Below, piece after piece: positions 32,342 to 40,887 of a stretch of DNA of 64,000 bases. How positions within the stretch are numbered: position 1 is the stretch's first letter; every line of letters begins with the position of its first letter. The notes beneath the pieces are model-generated. The model was not told the origin of the DNA. It worked only from the letters and a program-made list of their open reading frames with translations, and did no database searches. The position numbers and the translations under genes are program-made. Origin of the DNA: an uncultured Christensenella sp. (GTDB lineage Bacteria; Bacillota; Clostridia; Christensenellales; Borkfalkiaceae); NCBI GenBank assembly GCA_910583545.1, contig CAJTXM010000002.1, positions 1-64,000 on the forward strand. The letters run 5' to 3'.

Positions 32342-33704
32342 CGATTGATAGTGCAGCCTCTTTACCTGCGCTCATTGCAAGAATAACCGTCGCTGCTCCC
32401 GTAACGGCGTCACCGCCCGCATAAACGTCTGATTTTGTGGTTTCACCATTATCGTTTATAATAATTCCGCCGCGCATATTGAACTTAATATCCGAACTTG
32501 TACTTCTTATAAGCGGATTCGGAGTTGTGCCGATAGCAATAATTACGCTGTCAACTTCTATAATATATTCGCTGTCGGGTAACTCTATCGGACGGCGTCT
32601 ACCTCTTTCATCTGGTTCACCTAATTCGCATTTGATAAGCTTAATTCCTCCCACGAACTCTTTATCCGTATCTGACGGTATTATTTCTACGGGATTACGC
32701 AAAACATCGAACTCGATTCCCTCTTCCTTTGCGTGTTCAACTTCTTCCTTACGGGCAGGCAACTCTTCCATAGAGCGTCGGTAAATAATTTTGACGCTTT
32801 CGGCTCCTAAGCGCAATGCTGTCCGTGCGGCATCCATCGCAACGTTTCCGCCGCCTATTACAGCAACCCTTTTTGCACGCAAGACGGGAGTATTCGAATT
32901 TTCCTCATACGCTTTCATTAAATTGACGCGCGTTAAAAATTCATTTGCAGAATATACGCCGTTTAAATTCTCTCCGCTTATATTCATAAAACGCGGAAGA
33001 CCTGCTCCGGTACCGAGGAACACTGCCTTAAAACCGTCTTCGAAAAGCTCGTCGACAGTAATGGTTTTACCTATTACCGTATTTGTTACAAAATTTACGC
33101 CGTACTTTTTCAGCGTCTCTATTTCTCTTTCGACTATGTATTTGGGAAGTCTGAATTCAGGGATTCCATAGGTCAAAACACCGCCTGGACGATGCAACGC
33201 CTCGAATACTGTCACTTCATAGCCCTTTTTAGCTAACGTTCCTGCGCAGGCAAGACCTGCCGGCCCCGAACCGACTACGGCTATTTTTTTATTTTTACTT
33301 TCAATTCTATTGATTTTATCGGCACTGTTAATATTGCAGTCGGCCACAAATCTTTCCAACCTGCCGATAGCGACAGGCTCGAATTTTATACCGAGAGTAC
33401 AGCTCCCTTCGCATTGTGTTTCCTGAGGACAAACTCTTCCGCATATAGCAGGCAACAGTGAATTTTCAGAAATAATATCATAAGCGCCTTTAAAGTCTCT
33501 TTGCTTTATTTTTGAAATAAAATCCGGTATGGCTATATTTACTGGACAACTCCTGACACAGGGTTGGTTTACGCAATTTAAACAGCGGTCAGCTTCCGCT
33601 ATCGCAATTTCTTCCGAATATCCGAGCGCAACTTCGTCAAAACTGCAAATTCTCGATTCCCGAGGAAGTAACGGCATTTCGTGTTTTTTTCTTTGAATTG
33701 ACAT
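32322..33704 (-). CDS. NfnB/GltD-type NADPH-dependent oxidoreductase subunit
   Basis: A 460-residue flavoprotein of the GltD/NfnB family. The N-terminal Cys motifs CLNCVNQPCVRSCPV and CGRVCPQETQCEGSC would hold two [4Fe-4S] clusters, followed by an FAD dinucleotide fold (VGSGPAGLACAG) and an NAD(P)H fold (VIGGGNVAMDAARTA). Alone it would be called a glutamate synthase small subunit, but no large subunit is nearby. The next gene upstream, sharing one base, is the NfnA-like partner. The pair is best read as NfnAB, the electron-bifurcating NADH-dependent reduced ferredoxin:NADP+ oxidoreductase of anaerobes. Confidence 0.87.
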   Translation of the reverse strand: MSIQRKKHEMPLLPRESRICSFDEVALGYSEEIAIAEADRCLNCVNQPCVRSCPVNIAIPDFISKIKQRDFKGAYDIISENSLLPAICGRVCPQETQCEGSCTLGIKFEPVAIGRLERFVADCNINSADKINRIESKNKKIAVVGSGPAGLACAGTLAKKGYEVTVFEALHRPGGVLTYGIPEFRLPKYIVEREIETLKKYGVNFVTNTVIGKTITVDELFEDGFKAVFLGTGAGLPRFMNISGENLNGVYSANEFLTRVNLMKAYEENSNTPVLRAKRVAVIGGGNVAMDAARTALRLGAESVKIIYRRSMEELPARKEEVEHAKEEGIEFDVLRNPVEIIPSDTDKEFVGGIKLIKCELGEPDERGRRRPIELPDSEYIIEVDSVIIAIGTTPNPLIRSTSSDIKFNMRGGIIINDNGETTKSDVYAGGDAVTGAATVILAMSAGKEAALSIDEKLSK

Positions 33705-34543
33705 CAGCGTACCGCCTTTTTAAAGAGGTTGCAGCTTTCGCGCGCTCTGTATTCAAATTCACGATATACCTTAGATCTTGCGATAGCTTCGTCAAAATTG
33801 ACTGCGTAACCGTCAAAATCAGGACCGTCTATACAGGCGAATTTTGTTTCACCGCCTACCGTAAGTCTGCAACCTCCGCACATTCCCGTACCGTCAATCA
33901 TTATCGGGTTCATAGAAACCGTTACGGGAATACCGTACGGTCTGGTTGCCTCGACAACAAATTTCATCATAACAAGCGGACCGATTGCTATTATTTCGTC
34001 ATACTTTTCATTTTTTACCAATAATTCGCCGAGCGGTAGTGTTACTACCCCCTTTCTGCCGTGACTTCCGTCGTCAGTCATGACTGTATAATTATCGGAA
34101 CAATTCCTGAATTCTTTTTCGAGAATTACCAGATCTTTGTTTCTGAACCCCGTTATACTGTGTACAACAGCCCCTGAATTATGCAGTTTCTGAGCTATCG
34201 GCAATGCGATTGCACAGCCAACGCCACCGCCTACGATGCATACTTTTTTTAAGCCGTTCGTTTTCGTCGCTTTACCGAGCGGACCGACAAAATCCTTAAT
34301 AAATTCTCCCGCATTTTTGCGGTTTAAAATCATAGTCGTAGCGCCGACAATCTGAAAAATAATTCTGACTATGCCCTTTTCTCTGTCGAAACCGGCAATT
34401 GTTAATGGTATTCTTTCACCGTCGTCATCAACACGCAAAATTATAAATTGTCCGGCTTCGGCTTTTTTTGCAATCTGCGGAGCAAAGATATCCATTTGCG
34501 TTATTGTAGGGTTGAGTGCCTTTTTTGCGACGATTTTAAACAT
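33704..34543 (-). CDS. NfnA-type ferredoxin-NAD(P)+ reductase subunit
   Basis: A 279-residue flavoprotein with a ferredoxin-NADP reductase fold: an FAD domain (GQFIILRVDDDGERIPLTIAG), an NAD-binding domain (VCIVGGGVGCAIALPIAQKL) and a C-terminal [2Fe-2S] site (GMCGGCRLTVGGETKFAC). This matches NfnA/SudB and also dihydroorotate dehydrogenase electron-transfer subunits. No pyrD is nearby, while the NfnB-like gene follows with a 1-nt overlap, so the bifurcating complex is favoured. It would link NADH, NADPH and ferredoxin pools in an anaerobic metabolism. Confidence 0.87.
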   Translation of the reverse strand: MFKIVAKKALNPTITQMDIFAPQIAKKAEAGQFIILRVDDDGERIPLTIAGFDREKGIVRIIFQIVGATTMILNRKNAGEFIKDFVGPLGKATKTNGLKKVCIVGGGVGCAIALPIAQKLHNSGAVVHSITGFRNKDLVILEKEFRNCSDNYTVMTDDGSHGRKGVVTLPLGELLVKNEKYDEIIAIGPLVMMKFVVEATRPYGIPVTVSMNPIMIDGTGMCGGCRLTVGGETKFACIDGPDFDGYAVNFDEAIARSKVYREFEYRARESCNLFKKAVR

Positions 34544-34799
34544 TTGTATCTGCCTTGATAAGTTTTTTTATGTATTTTATAGCATACATCGGATAAGGCG
34601 CATTATATTCGTAGTCAACAAGGATTTTTCGGATAATTCCCTGCTGGGTATTATTATGCTTACCCAAGGGAGCAATAACTTTATCTCCGACATTTGCGCC
34701 GTCAATTTCACAGACATACCAATATTGATTTCCCACTACATTAGGATCATCTACAAATTCTACTGCTGTGAATGTAATTTTCTCGTATTCCATACTCAT
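34536..34799 (-). CDS. Small protein of unknown function preceding NfnA
   Basis: An 87-residue protein without signal or membrane segment. The central VGDKVIAPLGKHNNTQQGIIRKI has the feel of a small beta-barrel such as the 3'-DNA-binding domain of PriA, but the resemblance is weak. An in-frame ATG two codons later (34793) is also possible. It overlaps the nfnA-like gene by 8 nt and so is probably translated with it. Function unknown. Confidence 0.55.
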   Translation of the reverse strand: MSMEYEKITFTAVEFVDDPNVVGNQYWYVCEIDGANVGDKVIAPLGKHNNTQQGIIRKILVDYEYNAPYPMYAIKYIKKLIKADTNV

Positions 34800-34862
34800 A
34801 TTATACCAAATTTTTTATATAAAATCAATTAATCATTTTTAATTTGCGCTGAAAGCTTTGCC

Positions 34863-35468
34863 TTAATCTTCCTTATAAATCAGCGTTTCTGGATGTGAAA
34901 ACTCAAACTTGATATTTTTATTCGGATTCGTCAAGATATTGAGTGTTCCATGTTCTTTAGTCCCCATTCGTGTTTCCATAATAAGACTTCTGTAAGGCTT
35001 AAATCCGCACTTCTCCTGAACTCTTTTTGATTGTCTGTTAAAGTCATAATATCCGCAAATCAAAAAGTCTAAATCTAAATCCTTAAATAAAAAATCTATA
35101 ACAGCACCGACGGCTTCAGGCATCAGCCCGTGTCCCCAATAATCTTTACTCAATACGTATCCGATTTCTCTGCCGTAAAAATTTTCAAACTCTGTCAGCT
35201 TATCTTCCATACCGTACTTCTCAATACCGAGAGATCCGATAACTTTTCCCGAATGTTCGATGGCAAATGTCTTTTTTTCATTGATAAACAAGTCAAGAAT
35301 CTGTTTCGACTTTTCCTTATTTTCATGTGGAATCCATCCTGCCATCTGTCCTACGCCGTCAACGCTCGCATATTCGTAAAAATCATCCAGATCGGTCAAA
35401 CGCCACGGGCGCAATAAAAGCCTTTCCGTTTTTAGAGTAACGTTTGAAATATCGATTTCTTTGTTCAT
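34863..35468 (-). CDS. GNAT family N-acetyltransferase (RimJ/RimL type)
   Basis: A 201-residue GCN5-related acetyltransferase. The N terminus TERLLLRPWRLTDLDDFYEYA and the later GREIGYVLSKDYWGHGLMPEAVGAVIDFLF with the acetyl-CoA-binding pattern identify the RimJ/RimL branch, which acetylates ribosomal protein N termini or small molecules. The C-terminal RVQEKCGFKPYR is also typical. Substrate unknown. The ATG at 35468 is used. It is monocistronic. Confidence 0.85.
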   Translation of the reverse strand: MNKEIDISNVTLKTERLLLRPWRLTDLDDFYEYASVDGVGQMAGWIPHENKEKSKQILDLFINEKKTFAIEHSGKVIGSLGIEKYGMEDKLTEFENFYGREIGYVLSKDYWGHGLMPEAVGAVIDFLFKDLDLDFLICGYYDFNRQSKRVQEKCGFKPYRSLIMETRMGTKEHGTLNILTNPNKNIKFEFSHPETLIYKED

Positions 35469-35487
35469 ACCTTGCCTCATAATTATT

Positions 35488-35524
35488 CCAAATGACCGAC
35501 AGGTTTTCCCTGTCGGTCATTTGG
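35488..35524 (-). terminator. Hairpin at the 3' end of tRNA-Gly
   Basis: A 16-bp stem (35488-35503 / 35509-35524) whose distal arm contains the CCA of the tRNA. On the minus strand it ends in ATTTGGAATAATT, so only a weak T run follows. It probably acts as a terminator. Confidence 0.5.
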
Positions 35525-35596
35525 AGCAGGTGACGGGAGTCGGACCCGCCGAAATCAGCTTGGGAAGCTGACGCCATACCGATAGGCGACACCTGC
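35522..35596 (-). tRNA. tRNA-Gly (anticodon CCC)
   Basis: 75-nt tRNA with CCA encoded. Acceptor GCAGGTG pairs with CACCTGC, then T. The anticodon arm is TCAGC-TTCCCAA-GCTGA with anticodon CCC. The T-arm GGGTCCGACTCCC is present. A TATAAT element precedes it on the minus strand. Confidence 0.95.
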
Positions 35597-35693
35597 GTTT
35601 CATTTATTATAATATATCATATGAAACCGAAAAAGAAAAGCATTTTTTGTTTAAAAAATTTTTTAATTGAACAAAACTTATTCGGAGGCAAAA

Positions 35694-36947
35694 ATGAACC
35701 CTATTAAAGAAAGAGCTAAAAATCTTGAAAATTGTTTTTTACCGTTAAAAAAGATGTATCCGAGAAGCTACAATAAAAATAAGACTTCGCCTTATACTAA
35801 GACGCGCGTTATTTTAATGAACGGAACCGAATTCGAATCGCAATGGTTTATGCATAATTTTGCCCGCCACTGCGACGTGCCCGAAATATTGAGCGCGCTT
35901 GCAATCGTACGGAGACAGGAGCAACAACAGCAAAAACGCATAAGCTGTTTAAAGCCTATCAATGAAAGCATATTGGAGACAACTATCGCTTATGAACAGC
36001 TTGCTATCGATCTGACTGCGGTATTAGCACGCCACGACAAGGACGAGGCAAATATCAAAGCTTTGAATTTTGCACTTTTGGAAGATTTTGACCACCTCTA
36101 CCGCTTTGCAAATCTTTTGAAAATGGATAAGAAAATAGATGCGGATAAGCTGGTCGGCAAATACACTGAGATTATGCCTGGGCGTCCGACGATTGCCGAA
36201 CACAGATATCCTTCCGACGACGTATCGCCCCATATGAACGCCGAAAAAGCCGACTTATACAGCAAGCTTGTCGCAAGCACAATTACAGCCGCAGAACAGC
36301 AGACAATGAACTATTATATGAATATTGCTCAGTGGTATAAAAACGATCTTGGAAGAAAACTGTATGCGGAGATTGCTATGATTGAAGAGGCACACGTAAC
36401 GCAGTATGAAAGCCTGAAAGACCCCACTCTCAGCTGGCTTGAACAATGGGTAATGCACGAATATTGCGAATGCTGGCTCTATTATTCGGCTATGCAGGAT
36501 GAAAGCGATAAATATATCAAAAAGATATGGAACGAACATTTTAAAATGGAAGTTTCACACCTGAAAGCAGCTTCGCGCTTATTGAAAAAGTATGAAAATA
36601 AAAGCTTTGAAGAAGTTTGCGGCGACGGAGAATTCCCTCAGCTTTTAAAACTCGGAGGAAATAAAGAATATATCCGAAAAGTACTTGCGGATACAATTAC
36701 TTTTACTGCGGACAACACAAAAGTTATAAGAGATTTCAAAGAAATAAAGAAAATACCGAATAATCACAGATACTTCGATTACCAGAAATTTATGTCAGGC
36801 GATCCCGAAAGAAATGCGTCGCACCTTGTAATTAAAAAAGCAATAGAAAAACTCGGAAACGATTACAGATATCAGGACAGCGAACATCCCGTAAAAGAAT
36901 TAAGATCGCGTAAAAGCGATAACGTCAAGGTAGCAAGAACTAAATAA
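35694..36947 (+). CDS. Ferritin-like protein of unknown function
   Basis: A 417-residue soluble, mostly helical protein. Several helices carry metal-type spacings: E130-xxx-H134 (EDFDHLYRF), E231-E232-x-H234 (IEEAHVTQYES) and E286-xx-H289 (EVSHLKA), with further acidic residues at E95, E101, E201 and E256. These resemble two ferritin-like di-metal bundles in tandem. Some MAG annotations call similar proteins 'ferritin-like domain-containing'. I do not recognise a precise family. The ATG at 35694 is preferred because GGAGG precedes it; an upstream in-frame ATG at 35667 has none. It is monocistronic. Confidence 0.6.
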   Translation: MNPIKERAKNLENCFLPLKKMYPRSYNKNKTSPYTKTRVILMNGTEFESQWFMHNFARHCDVPEILSALAIVRRQEQQQQKRISCLKPINESILETTIAYEQLAIDLTAVLARHDKDEANIKALNFALLEDFDHLYRFANLLKMDKKIDADKLVGKYTEIMPGRPTIAEHRYPSDDVSPHMNAEKADLYSKLVASTITAAEQQTMNYYMNIAQWYKNDLGRKLYAEIAMIEEAHVTQYESLKDPTLSWLEQWVMHEYCECWLYYSAMQDESDKYIKKIWNEHFKMEVSHLKAASRLLKKYENKSFEEVCGDGEFPQLLKLGGNKEYIRKVLADTITFTADNTKVIRDFKEIKKIPNNHRYFDYQKFMSGDPERNASHLVIKKAIEKLGNDYRYQDSEHPVKELRSRKSDNVKVARTK

Positions 36948-36967
36948 ATTAATAATTAGAATCAGTA

Positions 36968-37008
36968 AAAAAGCAAGGAAAAGTGATTTATACTTTCCTT
37001 GCTTTTTA
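36968..37008 (+). terminator. Terminator after the ferritin-like gene
   Basis: AAAAAGCAAGGAAAGT-like left arm and ACTTTCCTTGCTTTTT right arm around an AT-rich loop; T run on the plus strand. Confidence 0.7.
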
Positions 37009-37062
37009 ATTTGAAATATATTATAATTAAATAAGATAAACAATAATTTAGAGGAGTAAAGA

Positions 37063-37812
37063 ATGATTACGGATTCATTTGATAATAAAACTCAACCGAT
37101 TTTAGCTTTGAAAGATTTTTACGGCGAACGCAAACACTTGGTCGATATATGCTTGATTACTTTTTCTAGAAAGATTTACGGCTATATTTTATCGGCTTTT
37201 CATTGTGAAGAAATTGCCAAAATTAGAGCCTGCAACGGACATACTCCCGTTTATAAATTTTCGTACCAAGGAACAGATATAGCATTTTATTTATCGCCCA
37301 TAGGCTCCACCGCTGCGGCACAGTTTTCGATTGAAGCAAATTGGCTGACTGGTGCCTCAAAGTTTATAATGTTTGGTTCTGCTGGTAGTTTAGACGGCGA
37401 GAAAACTACAAATAAATATGTGATTCCTACGGAAGCCTATCGTGACGAGGGAATGTCTTATCACTATGCGCCACCGAGCGACTACATTAAAGTCAAGAAC
37501 AGTGATAGAATAAAATCTTTATTTGATATGTGGAATATCCCCAATATACAAGGAAGAATCTGGACTACTGATGCAATGTTGAGAGAAACTGTCGGACATG
37601 TTGCGTTGCGCAGAAACGAGGGCTGTATTGCAGTTGAAATGGAGGTCGCAGGGGTTCAAGCGGTTTGTGATTTTTATAATTTTGAGCTGTACAATTTTCT
37701 TGTGACGGGCGATGTGTTATGCGAAGGCAATTATAACAACAGCCAATTGTCTGGCGCAAATCATAAACTTGATAAATTACAGATTGCATTAAAAATTGCG
37801 ATACATATATAG
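37063..37812 (+). CDS. Nucleoside phosphorylase (PNP/UDP family)
   Basis: A 249-residue phosphorylase of the PNP_UDP_1 fold that cleaves nucleosides with phosphate for salvage. Recognisable segments are SPIGSTAAAQFSIEANWLTGASKFIMFGSAGSLD (phosphate and base pocket), YRDEGMSYHYAPP, and VEMEVAGVQAVCDF with the ribose-binding Glu-Met-Glu. It is close to bacterial uridine phosphorylase-like proteins; the actual base preference is unclear. It is a single gene with GAGGAG before the ATG and a strong terminator. Confidence 0.88.
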   Translation: MITDSFDNKTQPILALKDFYGERKHLVDICLITFSRKIYGYILSAFHCEEIAKIRACNGHTPVYKFSYQGTDIAFYLSPIGSTAAAQFSIEANWLTGASKFIMFGSAGSLDGEKTTNKYVIPTEAYRDEGMSYHYAPPSDYIKVKNSDRIKSLFDMWNIPNIQGRIWTTDAMLRETVGHVALRRNEGCIAVEMEVAGVQAVCDFYNFELYNFLVTGDVLCEGNYNNSQLSGANHKLDKLQIALKIAIHI

Positions 37813-37846
37813 AACGATAAATTTCAATTTATCCTGCTAAGTTATT

Positions 37847-37893
37847 AAAAAAACAGCCTGCTATTTTTTAAAAAAGTAGCAGGCTGTTTTTTT
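37847..37893. terminator. Bidirectional terminator between phosphorylase and dtd
   Basis: AAAAAACAGCCTGCTA / TAGCAGGCTGTTTTTTT stem with a T-A-rich loop, T run on the plus strand and A run (T on minus) at the other end. It separates convergent genes. Confidence 0.75.
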
Positions 37894-37902
37894 GTTTAAA
37901 AT

Positions 37903-38340
37903 TCAAAGCTCGTAAATAATGGAAACCGGTCCGTCGTTATACTGCTCTATCTTCATATCTGCACCGAAAACGCCCAATTTAACCGATATTCCCGTTGCAC
38001 GCAATTTCTCCGCTAAATGAATATAAAGCTCTTTTGCACGCTCGGGACGCTCTGCATCGGAAAAACTCGGTCTGTTACCGTGAGAACAATCGCCGTAAAG
38101 CGTAAACTGAGAAACAAGAAGTATTTCCCCCTCCACGTCGGCAACAGATAAATTCATTTTTCCGTTACTGTCTTCGAAAATACGAAGTTTGGGAATTTTA
38201 TTTGCAAGTATGTCGCATTGCGCCTCTTCATCACCCGTCTTTATACCGAGATAAACAACAAGCCCGAATGGTATTTCGGAAATAAGTTTTTCATCGACGT
38301 ATAGCGAAGTATGTTTTACACGCTGAATGACGGCACGCAT
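37903..38340 (-). CDS. dtd: D-aminoacyl-tRNA deacylase
   Basis: A 145-residue enzyme that removes D-amino acids (and glycine mischarged on tRNA-Ala) from tRNA. The family motif LVSQFTLYGD is present, as is the C-terminal GPVSIIYEL (family GPVT), with the usual start MRAVIQRV. Length is typical. It is the last gene of the long minus-strand locus, 4 bp after efp. Confidence 0.95.
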   Translation of the reverse strand: MRAVIQRVKHTSLYVDEKLISEIPFGLVVYLGIKTGDEEAQCDILANKIPKLRIFEDSNGKMNLSVADVEGEILLVSQFTLYGDCSHGNRPSFSDAERPERAKELYIHLAEKLRATGISVKLGVFGADMKIEQYNDGPVSIIYEL

Positions 38341-38344
38341 CTAA

Positions 38345-38920
38345 TTATTTGCCGACTCTCGACATATATTCTCCCGTACGCGTATCGATACGGATAATTT
38401 CTCCCTCTTCTACGAACATAGGAACCTGAATCGTTGCGCCCGTTTCGACAACAGCGTTTTTCAAAGCATTTGTTGCAGTGTTGCCTTTAACCCCGGGTTC
38501 ACATTCCGTAATTTTAAGCTCTACAAAATTTTCGGGCTCGACAGAGAATGCCGTGCCTTTGAGGAATTTTATGGTTACGGTGTCGTTTTCCTTAATGTAT
38601 TTGAGAGCGTCCTCAACCTGATCGAAGTTAAGGGTTATCATCTCGAATGAATCGGGATCCATAAAATAATAGAATTCTCCGTCAGTGTACGAGTATGACA
38701 TTTTTCTCGTTTCAACCTGCGCCGTTTCAAGTTTCGCCGTAGGGTTAAAAGTAATGTCTGAAAGAACCTGCCCTGTAACTACGTTTTTAAGCGTAGTTCT
38801 TACGAAAGCGGCTCCCTTTCCGGGCTTTACGTGCTGAAATTCAGTTACAGTGTAAACGCCCTTACCGTTGTACTCAAAAGTTGAACCTTTTCTTATATCT
38901 CCTGCTAAAATCGATGCCAT
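38345..38920 (-). CDS. efp: Elongation factor P
   Basis: A 191-residue, slightly long EF-P with the three beta-barrel domains. The KPGKG loop that carries the modified Lys in many bacteria is at residues about 31-35 (HVKPGKGAAFV). The C-terminal domain starts GNTATNALKNAVVETGATIQVPMFVEEGE. EF-P rescues ribosomes stalled on polyproline. It is placed next to a proline-specific peptidase gene, a frequent pairing in Firmicutes. AGGAG lies before the ATG. Confidence 0.96.
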   Translation of the reverse strand: MASILAGDIRKGSTFEYNGKGVYTVTEFQHVKPGKGAAFVRTTLKNVVTGQVLSDITFNPTAKLETAQVETRKMSYSYTDGEFYYFMDPDSFEMITLNFDQVEDALKYIKENDTVTIKFLKGTAFSVEPENFVELKITECEPGVKGNTATNALKNAVVETGATIQVPMFVEEGEIIRIDTRTGEYMSRVGK

Positions 38921-38936
38921 ATTAAACTCCTTTTAT

Positions 38937-39986
38937 TTATAAAATAATTAATTTTTTATCCGTATCCGTAAGTGAAACGGCTTTGCCTTTTTCAAGCATA
39001 ACCGTATCTTCTATTCTGATGCCATACTCGCCTGAAAGATATACTCCGGGCTCGTCGGAAAAAACCATTCCGTCAACTATGATGTCTTCGCTCTTAGGCG
39101 AAATACGCGGAAACTCGTGAATGTTCAAGCCGATCCCATGCCCCAAAGAATGAGTAAAAAGTTTATCCAAACCGTAATTTTTAAGACAGTTTCTTGCGAT
39201 TGCATCAATTTCGGCGCCGCCCATTCCAGCTTTCAACTGTTCCTTGACAAGCATATGCGCTTCTAAAACTTTTAAATATGAACTCTTGAATTCGCCTTTC
39301 TTTCCGTCGTCACCGAAAAGAAATGTTCTTGTACAGTCTGAACAGTATCCGTTATACTTACAACCGAAATCAATTAATATAATATCGCCGAATTTCAGTT
39401 TTCGCATACCCGTATCGTGATGCGGAACGCTCGAACTTTCACCAAAACAAACTATTGTGTCGAAGCTTGTACCGCTTGCACCGCCGTCGCGCATTAAAAA
39501 CTCCAACAAAGCGGCCACGTCGTTTTCGGTCATTCCTTCTTTTATCTGACTTAAAAGTTTTAAAAACGCTTTATCCGCTATTTGGCAGGCTTTTTTTATA
39601 CTTTCGATTTCGTAATCTTCTTTAACCGACATTGCCCGGATAAATGCAGACGAACTGTCAATTATTTCAAGCCCCGAGTCCTGCAATTTTTTATAATCAC
39701 TATATAACGTCCTGTCGACGGGTATTGCTATTTGTTTATATTTAGTCAGCAAATCATTAAAATTACTTGTGTATTTTTCAACTGAAATTTCGCTTCCTTT
39801 AAGCTCTTTTTCAGCCGCTTCAAGATATCTCGGATCCGTATAGAAAACGGAGCCGTCTTTATCAGAAAGCACATAGCCGAAAGACGAAGAAAAACCTGTA
39901 AGATATCTTCTCAAATCTTCCGCTTCTGTCAGTAATGCTTCCGCACCTACAAGATCGTATATTTTTTTAGCGTTAGTGTGAGCCAT
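38937..39986 (-). CDS. Xaa-Pro aminopeptidase (family M24)
   Basis: A 349-residue pita-bread metallopeptidase that removes N-terminal residues before proline. The five metal ligands are seen in LIDFGCKYNGYCSDCTRTF (two Asp), HSLGHGIGLNIHEFP (His), SDEPGVYL (Glu) and YGIRIEDTVML (Glu). The N-terminal creatinase-like domain is complete. Together with efp it handles proline-rich proteins. GAGG precedes the ATG. Confidence 0.93.
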   Translation of the reverse strand: MAHTNAKKIYDLVGAEALLTEAEDLRRYLTGFSSSFGYVLSDKDGSVFYTDPRYLEAAEKELKGSEISVEKYTSNFNDLLTKYKQIAIPVDRTLYSDYKKLQDSGLEIIDSSSAFIRAMSVKEDYEIESIKKACQIADKAFLKLLSQIKEGMTENDVAALLEFLMRDGGASGTSFDTIVCFGESSSVPHHDTGMRKLKFGDIILIDFGCKYNGYCSDCTRTFLFGDDGKKGEFKSSYLKVLEAHMLVKEQLKAGMGGAEIDAIARNCLKNYGLDKLFTHSLGHGIGLNIHEFPRISPKSEDIIVDGMVFSDEPGVYLSGEYGIRIEDTVMLEKGKAVSLTDTDKKLIIL

Positions 39987-40021
39987 ATCAAATGTCCTCT
40001 TTAATAAGTTTAACAGAATTT

Positions 40022-40876
40022 TTAAACAATGTCAACGCCTGAATAAATGCGTTTCATCATTTGCGCATCCTCTGCCTGAGTACCTGCAGATTCACAAACT
40101 ATATAAGGCTCTAATTTAAGTTTTTTCAATGCAATTGCCAAAGGCTCGAATTCGGGACCGTAAACGTTATCTTCAAAAGTCAAATGCCGTATTTCGCCTT
40201 TTGCTCCATACATTATTTTAGAAAAATGAACGTGGAAATGTTTGACGCGCTCGTATCCGAGTTCCGAAATCATATATTCAAGCCGAGAGATATAGTCGTC
40301 CTCGGTTTTCAAACTTCCGCCCTCTCTTGCATTCAGATGTCCGAAGTCTATTGCAGGCAGAAATATTTTATCGATTTTACAAAATCCGACCACTTCTTCA
40401 AGCGTACCTATCTGAGCGGATTTACCCATAGTCTCTGGACAAAAATAGATATCTTCGAAACTATTCTGATAAATCAGATCTCTTAAAATTTTTAATCTGT
40501 CTTCGGTCTTTTTTACAGCTTCTTCACGGGAAACTTTACCCTGCGCGGCAGGATGAAATACAAGCCTTTTACCGCCGAGAAGTTTTAAATACTTTGCACT
40601 GTCCAAAACGTAGCCGTACGATTTCTGAACTGCAGAATCGTCGGGGTTCGCAAAATTTATAAAATAAGGAGCGTGAACACTTATTTCGATGTCATTTTCC
40701 GAAAAAGCTCGGCCTATTTCCAGAGCCGTTTTTTCAGACATTGTAACTCCTCTGCCAAACGAATATTCGTAACAGTTCAACGACATTTCACGGCAAAATA
40801 AAGGTGCCTGAACGGTATGTTTATAACCTGCGTTATAAAACGCCTGACAATTTCCGCTTGGTCCGAATTTGATCAA
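40022..40876 (-). CDS. Endonuclease IV-like AP endonuclease
   Basis: A 284-residue TIM-barrel protein of the endonuclease IV family (AP-site cleavage). The zinc ligands are visible in order: VHAPYF (His), LVFHPAA (His), YFCPETMG (Glu), AIDFGHLNAR (Asp, His), FHVHFSK (His), GEIRHL (Glu-x-His where the family has Asp-x-His) and IVCESAG (Glu). One Asp-to-Glu change at the eighth ligand could affect metal chemistry. The start codon is TTG, with AGAAGG upstream. It lies within the ribF-to-pepP section of the locus. Confidence 0.88.
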   Translation of the reverse strand: MIKFGPSGNCQAFYNAGYKHTVQAPLFCREMSLNCYEYSFGRGVTMSEKTALEIGRAFSENDIEISVHAPYFINFANPDDSAVQKSYGYVLDSAKYLKLLGGKRLVFHPAAQGKVSREEAVKKTEDRLKILRDLIYQNSFEDIYFCPETMGKSAQIGTLEEVVGFCKIDKIFLPAIDFGHLNAREGGSLKTEDDYISRLEYMISELGYERVKHFHVHFSKIMYGAKGEIRHLTFEDNVYGPEFEPLAIALKKLKLEPYIVCESAGTQAEDAQMMKRIYSGVDIV

Positions 40877-40887
40877 TTTCTACCTTC

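Noticed and set aside
32322..33704. Glutamate synthase small subunit (gltD)
   Set aside because: There is no large subunit nearby, and the adjacent coupled gene is NfnA-like, so an NfnB role is preferred.
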